Part shown: positions 18,326-27,082 of the stretch, in pieces | How positions within the stretch are numbered: position 1 is the first letter of the stretch | Layout of the letters: every line of letters begins with the position of its first letter | Program-made: the position numbers and the translations under genes | NCBI RefSeq assembly: GCF_900109545.1 | Contig: NZ_FOAP01000009.1 | Location: 308,433-372,432, forward strand | From: Stigmatella aurantiaca | Lineage (GTDB): Bacteria > Myxococcota > Myxococcia > Myxococcales > Myxococcaceae | Direction: 5' to 3' | DNA length: 64,000 nt | The notes under the pieces: generated by a model | Told to the model about the DNA's origin: nothing | Databases searched by the model: none | The model's input: only the letters and a program-made list of their open reading frames with translations

Positions 18326-20098
18326 CTAGGACTTCTGGGCGTCCTGCTCGAAGAGGCTCTCCAGCTCCTTGCGGGCCTGGGCCGCCAGCTCGGTCAGCTT
18401 CTTCTCGTCCCGGTGGTACGGGGCGGTGGCCACGAGCAGGTTCTCGTCGTGCTCGCGGAACCGCTCCAGCGCCGAGCGGCTCTCCGAGTAGGTGAGCCCC
18501 AGCGCCTCCAGGATGCCTCCGCCCATCTCCAGGCTGGAGGCCCACGTCTCACGCATGATGTTTTTGATGCCCAGGTTCATCAGCTGGTAGGCGTGCTGGC
18601 GGTTGCGCGCGCGCGCGAAGACCGTCAGATGGGGGAAGTGCTGGAGCACCGTCTCGGCGGTGCGCACGGAGGACGGAATGTCGTCGATGGCGAGCACGAA
18701 GACCTTGGCCTTGTCGGCCCGTGCGGCCCTCAACAGGTCCAGCCGCGAGGCATCCCCATAGTGGATGGTGTTGTTGCCGAAGCGCTTGAGGAACTCGATG
18801 TTCTCGGAGCTGATGTCCAGCGCGGTGAAGCCGATGCGCTTGGCCCGCAGGAGGCGGCCCACCACCTGGCCCACCCGCCCGAAGCCCGCGATGAGCACGG
18901 GGTGGTCCTCCTGGGGGGAGACGTCGAAGGCGCGAGGGGCCTTGTTCCGCAGGCGGGGCCGCAGCCAGCGCGTGTAGGCCGCGAACAGCACGGGGGTGAC
19001 GGCCATGGACAAGCTCACCGTCACCACCATCAGATCCGCCAGGGACTGCTCCATCACCTGGAGCCCCACCGCCAGGCTGAACAGCACGAAGGCGAACTCG
19101 CCCCCCTGGGAGATGATGAGCGCCAGGCTCCAGGCGGACTCGGTGTTGCCCAGGCGCCAGCGGCCCAGGCCCCAGAGCACCAGCGCCTTGAGGGCCACCA
19201 GGCCCACCACCCACAGGAGGACCTTCAGGGGGGCGGCGGCGATGAGCCCGAGGTTCACCGACATGCCCACGGCGATGAAGAACAGCCCCAGCAGCAGCCC
19301 CTTGAAGGGCTCGATGTCGGCCTCCAGCTCGTGGCGGAACTCCGAGTCCGCCAGCAGCACCCCGGCGAGGAAGGCGCCTAGGGCCATGGACAGCCCCACC
19401 GCGTTGACCAGCACCGCGGTGCCGATGACGAGCAGCAGGGCGGAGGCGGTGAACAGCTCCTGGCTGTGGGCCGCCGCCACGCGCTGGAAGAGGGGGCGCA
19501 CCAGGTAGCGCCCCGCGCCGATGACCACCGCCAGCACGCCCAGCCCCTTGAGCGCGGCCATCCACCCCGGCTCCGAGGAGGGCGCCTCCCCGCTGCCCAG
19601 CAGGGGCAGCAGGGCGAGCAGGGGGATGACGGCGAGATCCTGGAACAGGAGGATGCCGAAGGAGGCCTGCCCATGGGGGGTGGGCAGCTCGTTCTTCTCG
19701 GACAGGAGCTGGAGCGCGAACGCGGTGGAGGACAGGGACAGCCCCAGCCCCACGACGGCGGCGGTGGCGGGCCTCATGCCGGTGGCGATACCCACCCCGG
19801 CGAGCAGGGCCCCCGTGAGGGCCACCTGGGCCCCGCCGAGCCCGAACACCGTGCGGCGCAGCGCCCAGAGCCGGGCGGGCTCCAGCTCCAGGCCAATGAG
19901 GAACAGCAGGAGCACCACGCCGAACTCGGAGAAGTGAAGGATGCTCTGCACATCCGGCACGGCCCCGACGCCCCAGGGGCCAATGACGACCCCCGCCGCC
20001 AGGTAGCCCAGGACGGAGCCCAGCCCAAGCTTCTTGAAGAGCGTGACCGCGACGACGGCGGCCGCCAGGAAGACGAGGGCCTGCTGCAGGAGGGACAT
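18326..20098 (-). CDS. KefB/KefC-type monovalent cation:proton antiporter (CPA2) with RCK domain
   Basis: This 590-residue protein has an N-terminal membrane domain of about twelve helices with CPA2 landmarks (YLAAGVVIGPWG, LLLFLIGLELEP, LGLSLSSTAFALQLL, GILLFQDLAVIPLLA). A cytosolic TrkA-N nucleotide-binding domain follows from about residue 395, with the GFGRVGQVVGRLL dinucleotide motif, then NNTIHYGDASRLDLL. A short helical tail ends it. The family exports K+ (or Na+) in exchange for protons and is gated by the RCK domain, in KefC by glutathione adducts. The start at ATG 20096-20098 gives the first membrane helix directly. It is divergent from the CPA1 antiporter and upstream of the histidine kinase. 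Confidence 0.93.
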   Translation of the reverse strand: MSLLQQALVFLAAAVVAVTLFKKLGLGSVLGYLAAGVVIGPWGVGAVPDVQSILHFSEFGVVLLLFLIGLELEPARLWALRRTVFGLGGAQVALTGALLAGVGIATGMRPATAAVVGLGLSLSSTAFALQLLSEKNELPTPHGQASFGILLFQDLAVIPLLALLPLLGSGEAPSSEPGWMAALKGLGVLAVVIGAGRYLVRPLFQRVAAAHSQELFTASALLLVIGTAVLVNAVGLSMALGAFLAGVLLADSEFRHELEADIEPFKGLLLGLFFIAVGMSVNLGLIAAAPLKVLLWVVGLVALKALVLWGLGRWRLGNTESAWSLALIISQGGEFAFVLFSLAVGLQVMEQSLADLMVVTVSLSMAVTPVLFAAYTRWLRPRLRNKAPRAFDVSPQEDHPVLIAGFGRVGQVVGRLLRAKRIGFTALDISSENIEFLKRFGNNTIHYGDASRLDLLRAARADKAKVFVLAIDDIPSSVRTAETVLQHFPHLTVFARARNRQHAYQLMNLGIKNIMRETWASSLEMGGGILEALGLTYSESRSALERFREHDENLLVATAPYHRDEKKLTELAAQARKELESLFEQDAQKS

Positions 20099-20174
20099 GC
20101 CCCCCTCATGGCACAGGCCCCCACTCCACGACAATTCCCGCACCGCCGGTGTACCCCCCAGCAAGGGGGCTGGA

Positions 20175-20180
20175 TAGAGT
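20175..20180 (+). promoter_or_regulatory. Possible -10 box (TAGAGT) of a near-leaderless transcript
   Basis: TAGAGT ends nine bases before ATG 20190. A related box, TAGAGT followed by CCGCCG, also occurs at 38651, and TAGGGT occurs at 43215. Confidence 0.35.
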
Positions 20181-20189
20181 CCGCCGCCG

Positions 20190-21671
20190 ATGCCTTCGGC
20201 CGAACCCCTTCCTACCGCGTTCCTGCTGGTGCTCTCGGGCGTGCTGATGGCGGTGAGCGTGCTGTTCAGCCGCGCCTCGGGCCGGTTCGGGGTGCCCGTG
20301 GCCCTGCTGTTCCTGGGCATTGGCATGGCCGCCGGCTCGGAAGGCCCGGGCGGCATCGCCTTCGAGGACTACGGCTTTGCCTTCCGCATGGGCACGGTGG
20401 CCCTGGTGCTCATCCTCTTCGATGGCGGCCTCAACACGCCCCTGGTCGCCCTGCGCACCGCGCTGCGCCCGGCGGCGGCGCTCGCCACGCTGGGGGTGCT
20501 GGTCACCGCGGCCGTGGTGGGCCTGGCCGCCTACACGCTGTTCGGCTTCGGCTGGACCGAGGCCTTCCTCTTGGGGGCCATCGTCTCCTCCACGGACGCC
20601 GCGGCGGTGTTCGCCGTGCTGCGGGGCAGTGGCCTGCACCTCAAGCGCCGGGTGGGCACCACGCTGGAGCTGGAGTCGGGCCTCAACGACCCGATGGCCA
20701 TCATCCTCACCATCGCGCTCACCGAGAGCCTGAGCCAGGGCGTCAAGCCCGGCTGGGAGCTGGTCCTGCACGCCGCGGTGCAGATGGCGGTGGGCGGCGG
20801 CATGGGCGTGGGGATTGGCTGGGCGGGCCGGCACCTGCTCAAGCGCCTGCGCCTGCATGCCGCGGGGCTCTACCCGGTGCTGACGCTGGCGCTGGCGTTC
20901 CTGGCCTTCGGGCTGCCCACGCTGCTGGAGGGCAGTGGGTTCCTGGCGGTGTACACGGTGGGCGTCATGCTGGGCAACGAGACGCTGCGCTACCGCACCG
21001 GGCTGCTCCGGGTGCACGACGCGCTGGCCTGGCTCTCCCAGGTGGCCATGTTCCTGCTGCTGGGGCTGCTCGTGTTCCCCTCGCAGCTCGCCGGCGTGGC
21101 GGGGGTGGGGCTGGGGCTGAGCCTCGTGCTGGCGCTGGTGGCCCGTCCGCTGGCGGCGCTCCTGTGCCTGCTGCCCTTCCGCTTCCCGGCGGGGGAGATC
21201 CTCTTCACCGGCTGGGTGGGGCTGCGCGGCGCGGTGCCCGTCATCCTCGCCACCTACCCGGTGCTGCACGGGGCGCCCGGGGCGCAGCACATCTTCAATG
21301 TCGTCTTCTTCATCGTGGTGGTGAACGGCGTGCTCCCCGGGGCCACCGTGCCCTGGGTGACGCGCAAGCTGGGGCTGGCGGCCAATGTGCCCGAGGCCCC
21401 GCAGGCGGTGCTGGAGATCGCCTCCACGCAGCTGCTCAACGGTGAGGTGAGTTCCTTTTATATCGATGTGGCCTCGGCCGCGGCGGGGGCCCGCATCTCC
21501 GAGCTGCCGTTCCCGGCCGCCTCCGCCGCCATGCTCATCGTCCGGGGGCAGGAGCTGCTGGCCCCCAAGGGCGACACCGTGCTGCAGCGGGGGGACCACG
21601 TCTATGTCTTCTCCCACTCGGAGGACGTCCCGTTCCTGCGGCTGATGTTCGGCCAGAGCGAGGACGAGTAA
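20190..21671 (+). CDS. Potassium/proton antiporter of the CPA1 (NhaP2/CvrA) type
   Basis: The 493-residue protein has about twelve membrane helices and CPA1 hallmarks: LILFDGGLNTPL near residue 75, the GAIVSSTDAAAVFAVLRG stretch, then TTLELESGLNDPMAIILT, and TGWVGLRGAVPVILATYP near residue 345. A cytosolic tail of about 95 residues (residues 400-493; GARISELPFPAASAAMLIVR, PKGDTVLQRGDHVYVF) forms a TrkA-C/RCK_C regulatory domain. Such proteins exchange K+ or Na+ for protons and protect against alkaline or osmotic stress. It is divergent from the KefC-type gene and is followed by a third antiporter, giving a cluster of three. The ATG has no strong Shine-Dalgarno. Confidence 0.93.
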   Translation: MPSAEPLPTAFLLVLSGVLMAVSVLFSRASGRFGVPVALLFLGIGMAAGSEGPGGIAFEDYGFAFRMGTVALVLILFDGGLNTPLVALRTALRPAAALATLGVLVTAAVVGLAAYTLFGFGWTEAFLLGAIVSSTDAAAVFAVLRGSGLHLKRRVGTTLELESGLNDPMAIILTIALTESLSQGVKPGWELVLHAAVQMAVGGGMGVGIGWAGRHLLKRLRLHAAGLYPVLTLALAFLAFGLPTLLEGSGFLAVYTVGVMLGNETLRYRTGLLRVHDALAWLSQVAMFLLLGLLVFPSQLAGVAGVGLGLSLVLALVARPLAALLCLLPFRFPAGEILFTGWVGLRGAVPVILATYPVLHGAPGAQHIFNVVFFIVVVNGVLPGATVPWVTRKLGLAANVPEAPQAVLEIASTQLLNGEVSSFYIDVASAAAGARISELPFPAASAAMLIVRGQELLAPKGDTVLQRGDHVYVFSHSEDVPFLRLMFGQSEDE

Positions 21672-21747
21672 GGGGCCAGGCTTCGCTCCAGCAAGCCCGC
21701 GGAGAACGGGGCTTTACTGGCGGATCTGTGCGTAGTACTGGCTTTGT

Positions 21748-22227
21748 GTGCGCACCCTCCACCTCACAGCACGGCATGCAGGGTGTGGGCACCAGGTGCC
21801 CCGGGCCCTCGTGGTGTTCGGGGGTTGGATCGCGGCGCTGCTCCTCGGCGTCTTCGTCAGCGGGACCGTGGGCTGCACGCGCCTGGATGCGGGGCTCGAG
21901 GCCCTCGCGGTGGCCGAGGAAGTCACGGACTCGCACCTGCCGGTCACGAAGCTCCCGAAGGCGGCGAGCGACGCGCTGGCGGCGGGGGCGAGTGAGACGC
22001 CCAGGGTTCATCTGCACCGCGCCCTGCAGCTGTCCTGGCGGGAGCGCCCGGGCTTTCCCTTGAACGCGCAGGCGGTGCGGCGCGCGCTGCGGGCCCGGCA
22101 GGATGCCCTCTGCGCGGCGCTGGCCTGCCGGTTCCAGCACCCGCTGGCCGCCGTGGCCCTGGGCCATCACGCGGACCGTCCCACGCTGCGGACCCAATCC
22201 CTGCGTGGCCCGCCCGCCTTCGGGTGA
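21748..22227 (+). CDS. Hypothetical membrane-anchored or exported protein (low confidence)
   Basis: A 159-codon frame starting at GTG 21748 encodes a hydrophobic segment near residues 22-42 (VVFGGWIAALLLGVFVSGTV) followed by a Cys and an Ala/Arg-rich soluble region. This resembles a signal-anchored protein of unknown function. Support is weak: no recognised domain, no clear ribosome-binding site, and the opposite strand is also open across much of it. It is given because the 695-bp gap between two antiporter genes is long for this genome and this frame has the only plausible protein-like features. Confidence 0.35.
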   Translation: MRTLHLTARHAGCGHQVPRALVVFGGWIAALLLGVFVSGTVGCTRLDAGLEALAVAEEVTDSHLPVTKLPKAASDALAAGASETPRVHLHRALQLSWRERPGFPLNAQAVRRALRARQDALCAALACRFQHPLAAVALGHHADRPTLRTQSLRGPPAFG

Positions 22228-22367
22228 GTCAGGCCCCCGGCCTGTTCTTCTGAGGTCCCCGAATCCCGAAGCGTCCGCGCGTCTTGACGGGCGGCCGCTT
22301 CCCCAGTCCTTCCGCGCGGGGGCGCGAACCCCGCCCTTCCAGTCGCAATTCTTTCGCGAGGTGATTG

Positions 22368-24464
22368 ATGCACGGCGCACACGAATTCCTGAAGGCCATC
22401 ACGCTCGTGCTGTGTGTGGCCGCGGTGACGACGGTCCTGTTCCAGCGGCTTCGCCAGCCGGTGGTGCTGGGCTACATCATCGCGGGGCTCATCATCGGCC
22501 CCTACGTGGCCTTTCCGCTCTTCGCGGACCCGGGCACGGTCCAGACGCTCTCGGAGCTGGGCGTCATCCTGCTCATGTTCTCGCTCGGGCTGGAGTTCAG
22601 CCTGCGCAAGCTGTTCTCGGTGGGGCCCACCGCGGGGCTCACCGCCGTCATCCAGTGCAGCCTGATGATCTGGCTGGGCTTCGTCGTGGGCCGGGCCTTC
22701 GGGTGGACGCCGCGCGAGAGCTTCTTCACGGGCGCGCTCCTGGCCATCTCGAGCACGACCATCATCGCCAAGGCCTTCGACGAGCAGGGCATCCGCGGCC
22801 GGCTGCGCGAGTTCGTCGTCGGCGTGCTCATCGTGGAGGACCTCATCGCGGTGCTGCTCATGGCGGCGCTCACGGCCATCTCCTCGGGGGCGGGGCTCTC
22901 GGCGGGGCAGCTGGCGCTCACCTCGGGCCGCCTCGTGGCGTTCCTGGTGGGGCTCGTGGTGGTGGGGCTGCTCGTGGTGCCCCGGGCCATGCGCGCGGTG
23001 GTGCGGCTCAACCGCCCGGAGACGACGCTCGTGGCGAGCGTGGGCCTGTGCTTCGCCGTGGCGCTGCTGGCCCAGTCGTTCGGCTACTCGGTCGCGCTGG
23101 GGGCCTTCCTGGCGGGCTCGCTGGTGGCCGAGTCGGGCGAGGAGAAGGTGGTGGAGCACCTGGTGCTGCCCGTGAAGGACATGTTCGCGGCCATCTTCTT
23201 CGTGTCGGTGGGCATGCTCATCGATCCGAAGCTCATCGCCGAGCACTGGGTGGCCATCGCGGTGCTCACGGTGGTGGTCATCGTGGGCAAGATTGTCGGC
23301 GTGTCGCTGGGGGCCTTCCTCACCGGCAACGGCACGCGCACCTCCGTCCAGTCGGGCATGAGCCTGGCGCAGATCGGCGAGTTCTCGTTCATCATCGCCG
23401 GGCTGGGGCTGTCCCTGAAGGCGACGGGGGAGTTCCTCTACCCGGTCGCCGTGGCCGTCTCCGCCATCACCACGCTCACCACGCCGCTGCTCATCCGCGT
23501 CTCGGGGCCCGTGGCGAACTTCGTCGACCGGAAGCTGCCCAAGCCCCTGCAGACGTTCGTGGCCCTCTACGGGAGCTGGGTGGAGGGGCTGCGCACCGCC
23601 CCCCGGCAGAAGACGCTGGGCACCACCGTGCGGCGGCTCATCGGGCTGTTGCTGCTCGACATGGCCCTGCTCATCGGCCTCATCATCGGCACGTCCCTCA
23701 CCCTGGCGCGGCTCACCCCCATCATCGCGGAGAAGACGGGCCTGAGCAGCTCGCTCGCCGAGGCGCTGGTCATCGCCGGCGCGGTGGTGCTGGCGCTGCC
23801 GTTCCTCGTGGGGATTGCCCGGCTGGCGAGCCGGCTGGGGGTGACGCTGGCCGAGGTGGCTCTGCCCCGTCGTCCAGACCGGAAGGTGGACCTCGCGGCA
23901 GCCCCCCGGCGGGCGCTCACCGTGACGATTCAGGTCATCGTCGCGCTGCTCCTGGGCGCCCCGCTCATCGCCATCACCCAGCCCTTCCTGAGCGGCTTCA
24001 CCGGGGCGCTGCTCGTGCTGGTGCTGCTGAGCCTGCTGGGCGTGGCCTTCTGGCGCAGCGCCACGAACCTCCAGGGCCACGTCCGGGCGGGGGCCCAGCT
24101 CATCGTGGAGGCGCTCGCGGCCCAGTCCCGCTCGAAGGATCCCGGGGCCGAACCCCAGCCCCTGGAGCAGGTCCATGGCATGCTGCCCGGGCTGGGAGAG
24201 CCCACCCCCGTGCGGCTGGGGGAGCGCAGCCCCGCCCTCGGCCGCACCCTGGCGGAGCTGAACCTCCGCGGCCAGACGGGGGCCACGGTGCTCGCCATCC
24301 AGCGGGGCGAGGAGGGCATCTCCTTCCCCACGGCCAAGGAGGTGCTCCGCCTGGGGGATGTCCTTGCCCTGGCGGGCACCCACGAGGCGGTGGAGGCCGC
24401 CCGGCTCCTCCTGATGCCGGAGGCCGGGGCGCCCCCGCAGGAGGGCACCCAGCTCACCGCCTGA
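22368..24464 (+). CDS. CPA2 cation:proton antiporter with C-terminal RCK_C domain
   Basis: The 698-residue protein opens with a CPA2 membrane domain (VVLGYIIAGLIIGPYV, ILLMFSLGLEFSLRKLF, ALLAISSTTIIAKAF, VGVLIVEDLIAVLLM, GMSLAQIGEFSFIIAGL). A second hydrophobic region of four helices follows (residues about 420-570), then a TrkA-C-like domain near 615-685 (RLGERSPALGRTLAELNLRG, GDVLALAGTHEAVEAARLLL). There is no TrkA-N nucleotide-binding domain between them, unlike KefC. It should exchange K+ or Na+ for protons under ligand control. ATG 22368 is preferred over a TTG one codon earlier and follows GAGGTG. It is the third antiporter within 6 kb. Confidence 0.92.
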   Translation: MHGAHEFLKAITLVLCVAAVTTVLFQRLRQPVVLGYIIAGLIIGPYVAFPLFADPGTVQTLSELGVILLMFSLGLEFSLRKLFSVGPTAGLTAVIQCSLMIWLGFVVGRAFGWTPRESFFTGALLAISSTTIIAKAFDEQGIRGRLREFVVGVLIVEDLIAVLLMAALTAISSGAGLSAGQLALTSGRLVAFLVGLVVVGLLVVPRAMRAVVRLNRPETTLVASVGLCFAVALLAQSFGYSVALGAFLAGSLVAESGEEKVVEHLVLPVKDMFAAIFFVSVGMLIDPKLIAEHWVAIAVLTVVVIVGKIVGVSLGAFLTGNGTRTSVQSGMSLAQIGEFSFIIAGLGLSLKATGEFLYPVAVAVSAITTLTTPLLIRVSGPVANFVDRKLPKPLQTFVALYGSWVEGLRTAPRQKTLGTTVRRLIGLLLLDMALLIGLIIGTSLTLARLTPIIAEKTGLSSSLAEALVIAGAVVLALPFLVGIARLASRLGVTLAEVALPRRPDRKVDLAAAPRRALTVTIQVIVALLLGAPLIAITQPFLSGFTGALLVLVLLSLLGVAFWRSATNLQGHVRAGAQLIVEALAAQSRSKDPGAEPQPLEQVHGMLPGLGEPTPVRLGERSPALGRTLAELNLRGQTGATVLAIQRGEEGISFPTAKEVLRLGDVLALAGTHEAVEAARLLLMPEAGAPPQEGTQLTA

Positions 24465-24471
24465 GGCGGCC

Positions 24472-27039
24472 TCAGCCCGGGGCCGGGGCCTTGGGCGGCG
24501 GGTAGCGGGGCAGGCGCACGCGGAAGGTGGTGCCCGCCTCCGCCGTGGACTCCATGGCCACGGTGCCGCCATGGGCCCGGGCGATGCTCTCCACGATGTA
24601 GAGGCCCAGCCCCACGCTGCGCCCCTGCTTGTCCCACTGGCTGGTGGCGCGCTGCAGGGGCTGGAACAGCAGGGCCTGGGCTGCCTCCGGGATGGGCGCC
24701 CCCCCGTTGTGGACCTCCAGGGTGACGGTGTCCGGCGCGCCCACGGTCCTCACCGTGACGGGGCTCTGGACGGGGCTGTACTTGAGCGCGTTGGTCACCA
24801 GGTTCACCACCAGCTGGGTGATGCGGTCCGGGTCCCACTCGCCCTCGCCGTCGCCCTCCGAGAGGATGTGCACCTCGCGCTCGGGGGTGCTCAGCCCCAC
24901 CTCCTCGGCCACCTGCCGCACGAAGGCATGGATGTCGAGCCGGCCCGGCTGGATGGGCAGGCCGCGCCCCACGCGCGCCTGGGTGAAGTCCAGCAAGTCC
25001 CTCACCATGCGCGAGGCCAGCTCCGCGCTGTTGCGGATGCGCGTGATGGCCTTGAGCATCCGGCCCTCCAGGTCGTCCTGGCGCAGCAGCACCTGGGCGC
25101 TCATGAGGATGACGCTCAGCGGATTGCGCAGGTCATGGCTGACGATGCCGGCCAGGTACTGCTCGAACTCCCGGGCCTTCTCCGCGTCCCGGCGCGCGGC
25201 CGTCTCCGCCACGAGCAGGGCCTGTGTGCGCTGGTGGAGCTTCTCCGCCTCCCGCGTCAGCCGCTCGCGCTCCTTCTCCATCGTCTTTCGCGTGCTGATG
25301 TCCTCGAAGGACACCACCGCGCCGATGACGTGCTGGTCCCGCATCAACGGGTTGGCCTGGTAGCGCACGTGCAGGCGCTGGCCGTCCTTGCGGCAGAGCG
25401 TCTCGTTGTCCATGCCCACGTGGTGCCCGGTGGCCAGCGCGATGAGGATGCCGCAGGTCTCCGGGGTACAGGGGGTGCCATCGGCCCGGGTGTGGCGCGT
25501 CAGGGCATGGATGTCGTGGCCGAGAATCTCCTGCACCGAGGCGTACCCGAGCAGGCGCAGGCACGCGGGGTTGGCGAAGATGCAGCGGCCGTCCGCGTCC
25601 ATGCCCCAGAGCCCCTCGGCGGTGGCGTCCAGGAGGCCCCGGAACAGCTCCTCGCGCTCGCGCAGCGCCTCCAGGGAGCGGCGCTGGGCGGTCGTGTCCT
25701 GCATGGCACCCACCATGCGCACCGCGTTGCGCGCGGCATCCCGGACGACGAACCCCCGGTCCTTCACGAAGGCATGGGTGCCATCGGCGCGCAGGTACCG
25801 GTACTCGGCGTACCAGTTCTGGCTGTGCGGGGAGCCGATGACGGCCTGGAGGCTGTGGAGGACCCGCTGCTGGTCATCCGGGTGGATGTGCTGGAAGCGC
25901 CACGCCGCGTCGGCGCTCACGTCCTGGGTGGCGTAGCCAAAGAGGCTGGAGATGCCCGGGTTCCAGTTCACCGTGTTCGTCACCAGGTTCCAATCCCAGA
26001 TGGCATCCTGGGTGGCCCGGAACGCCAGCGCGAAGCGCTCCTCCGAGGCGCTCAGGGCCGCGTTGGCCTCCTGGGTCTCTTCGAGCGACTTCTCTGCGAA
26101 CTCCCGGGCCGTGCGCACATCGTCGAGGGCCAGGATGCGCGCGGTCTCTGCCTGCTTCTTGTCGCTGATGTCGCGGAAGACGAGCACGGCACCCATCAGC
26201 GCGCCCTGGTCGTCCCGGATGGGGGCCGCGCTGTCGTCGATGGGCACCTCGCTCCCGTCCTTGCGGATGAGCAGGGTGTGGTTGGCCAGCCCCACCACGT
26301 GCCCCTCGCGCAGCACGCGCTCCACGGGGTTCTCCACCGGCAGGCGCGTGTACTCGTTGACGATGCGGAAGATGTCGGCGAGCGGACGGCCGCGGACCTC
26401 CTCCCAGTTCCAGCCCGTCACGGACACCGCCACGGGGTTGAGGAAGGTGATGCAGCCGGCCGGGTCCGTGGCGATGACGGCATCCCCGATGCTGTGCAGC
26501 GTGGTGGAGAACCACTCCTCGCGCACGCGCAGCGCCTCGGCCTGCTGGTGGATGCGCACCAGCGTCCTCACCCGGGCGAGCAGCTCCTCGTCGTCATAGG
26601 GCTTGGACACGTAGTCGTTGGCCCCCGCCGCCAGCCCCTCGACGAGGTCCGTGCGCGCGTCGCGCACCGTCAGCATGAGGATGGGCAGGGCCGTCTCGCC
26701 ATGCAGCTGGCGGACGAAGCGGCAGACCTCCAGGCCGGAAGTGCCCGGCAGCTGCCAGTCGAGCAGCAGGACGTCCGGCGGAGGGGAGGCCTGAGCAAGC
26801 GCCTCCAGCATGGAGTCGCCGTCCGTGAACGTCTCCACACGGTAGTGCGGCTCCAGGAGGCCACGGGCATGCGCGGCCTGGGTGGGACTGTCCTCCAGTA
26901 ACCAGACACATCCCTGCTGGGGGAGCTCACTGCCTCTACCCATCTCCCAGGGATGCCGGCTTCCGAAAACATTGGCTTCGGACCCTTGCCGCATGTGCTG
27001 CGAGGTGCGTCCCGGCGGCCCTTTGCGCTCATGAGACAT
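24472..27039 (-). CDS. Cytoplasmic hybrid sensor: receiver, three PAS domains, histidine kinase
   Basis: The 855-residue protein has no membrane segment. A receiver occupies residues about 43-160 (WLLEDSPTQ, phospho-acceptor in LLLDWQLPGTSG, lysine in VSKPYDD). PAS/PAC modules lie near 170-295 (HSIGDAVIATDPAG; MGAVLVFRDISDKK), 335-455 (FRATQDAIWDWN; MVGAMQDTTAQ) and 465-595 (LLDATAEGLWGMDADG; AVVSFEDIS). The kinase core follows, with H box IVSHDLRNPLS, N box NLVTNALKYSP and G2 box GRSVGLGLYIVES. The G1 box reads VHNGGAPIP, the His-Asn form common in phytochrome-like kinases. The N-terminal receiver implies it is itself phosphorylated by another kinase. Starts at codons 16 or 33 are alternatives. 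It ends convergently with the antiporter gene, eight bases away. Confidence 0.92.
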   Translation of the reverse strand: MSHERKGPPGRTSQHMRQGSEANVFGSRHPWEMGRGSELPQQGCVWLLEDSPTQAAHARGLLEPHYRVETFTDGDSMLEALAQASPPPDVLLLDWQLPGTSGLEVCRFVRQLHGETALPILMLTVRDARTDLVEGLAAGANDYVSKPYDDEELLARVRTLVRIHQQAEALRVREEWFSTTLHSIGDAVIATDPAGCITFLNPVAVSVTGWNWEEVRGRPLADIFRIVNEYTRLPVENPVERVLREGHVVGLANHTLLIRKDGSEVPIDDSAAPIRDDQGALMGAVLVFRDISDKKQAETARILALDDVRTAREFAEKSLEETQEANAALSASEERFALAFRATQDAIWDWNLVTNTVNWNPGISSLFGYATQDVSADAAWRFQHIHPDDQQRVLHSLQAVIGSPHSQNWYAEYRYLRADGTHAFVKDRGFVVRDAARNAVRMVGAMQDTTAQRRSLEALREREELFRGLLDATAEGLWGMDADGRCIFANPACLRLLGYASVQEILGHDIHALTRHTRADGTPCTPETCGILIALATGHHVGMDNETLCRKDGQRLHVRYQANPLMRDQHVIGAVVSFEDISTRKTMEKERERLTREAEKLHQRTQALLVAETAARRDAEKAREFEQYLAGIVSHDLRNPLSVILMSAQVLLRQDDLEGRMLKAITRIRNSAELASRMVRDLLDFTQARVGRGLPIQPGRLDIHAFVRQVAEEVGLSTPEREVHILSEGDGEGEWDPDRITQLVVNLVTNALKYSPVQSPVTVRTVGAPDTVTLEVHNGGAPIPEAAQALLFQPLQRATSQWDKQGRSVGLGLYIVESIARAHGGTVAMESTAEAGTTFRVRLPRYPPPKAPAPG

Positions 27040-27082
27040 CGTCTAGGAGGGTGGGCCCTTCACGCGGCCCGGGCAACCCCTC

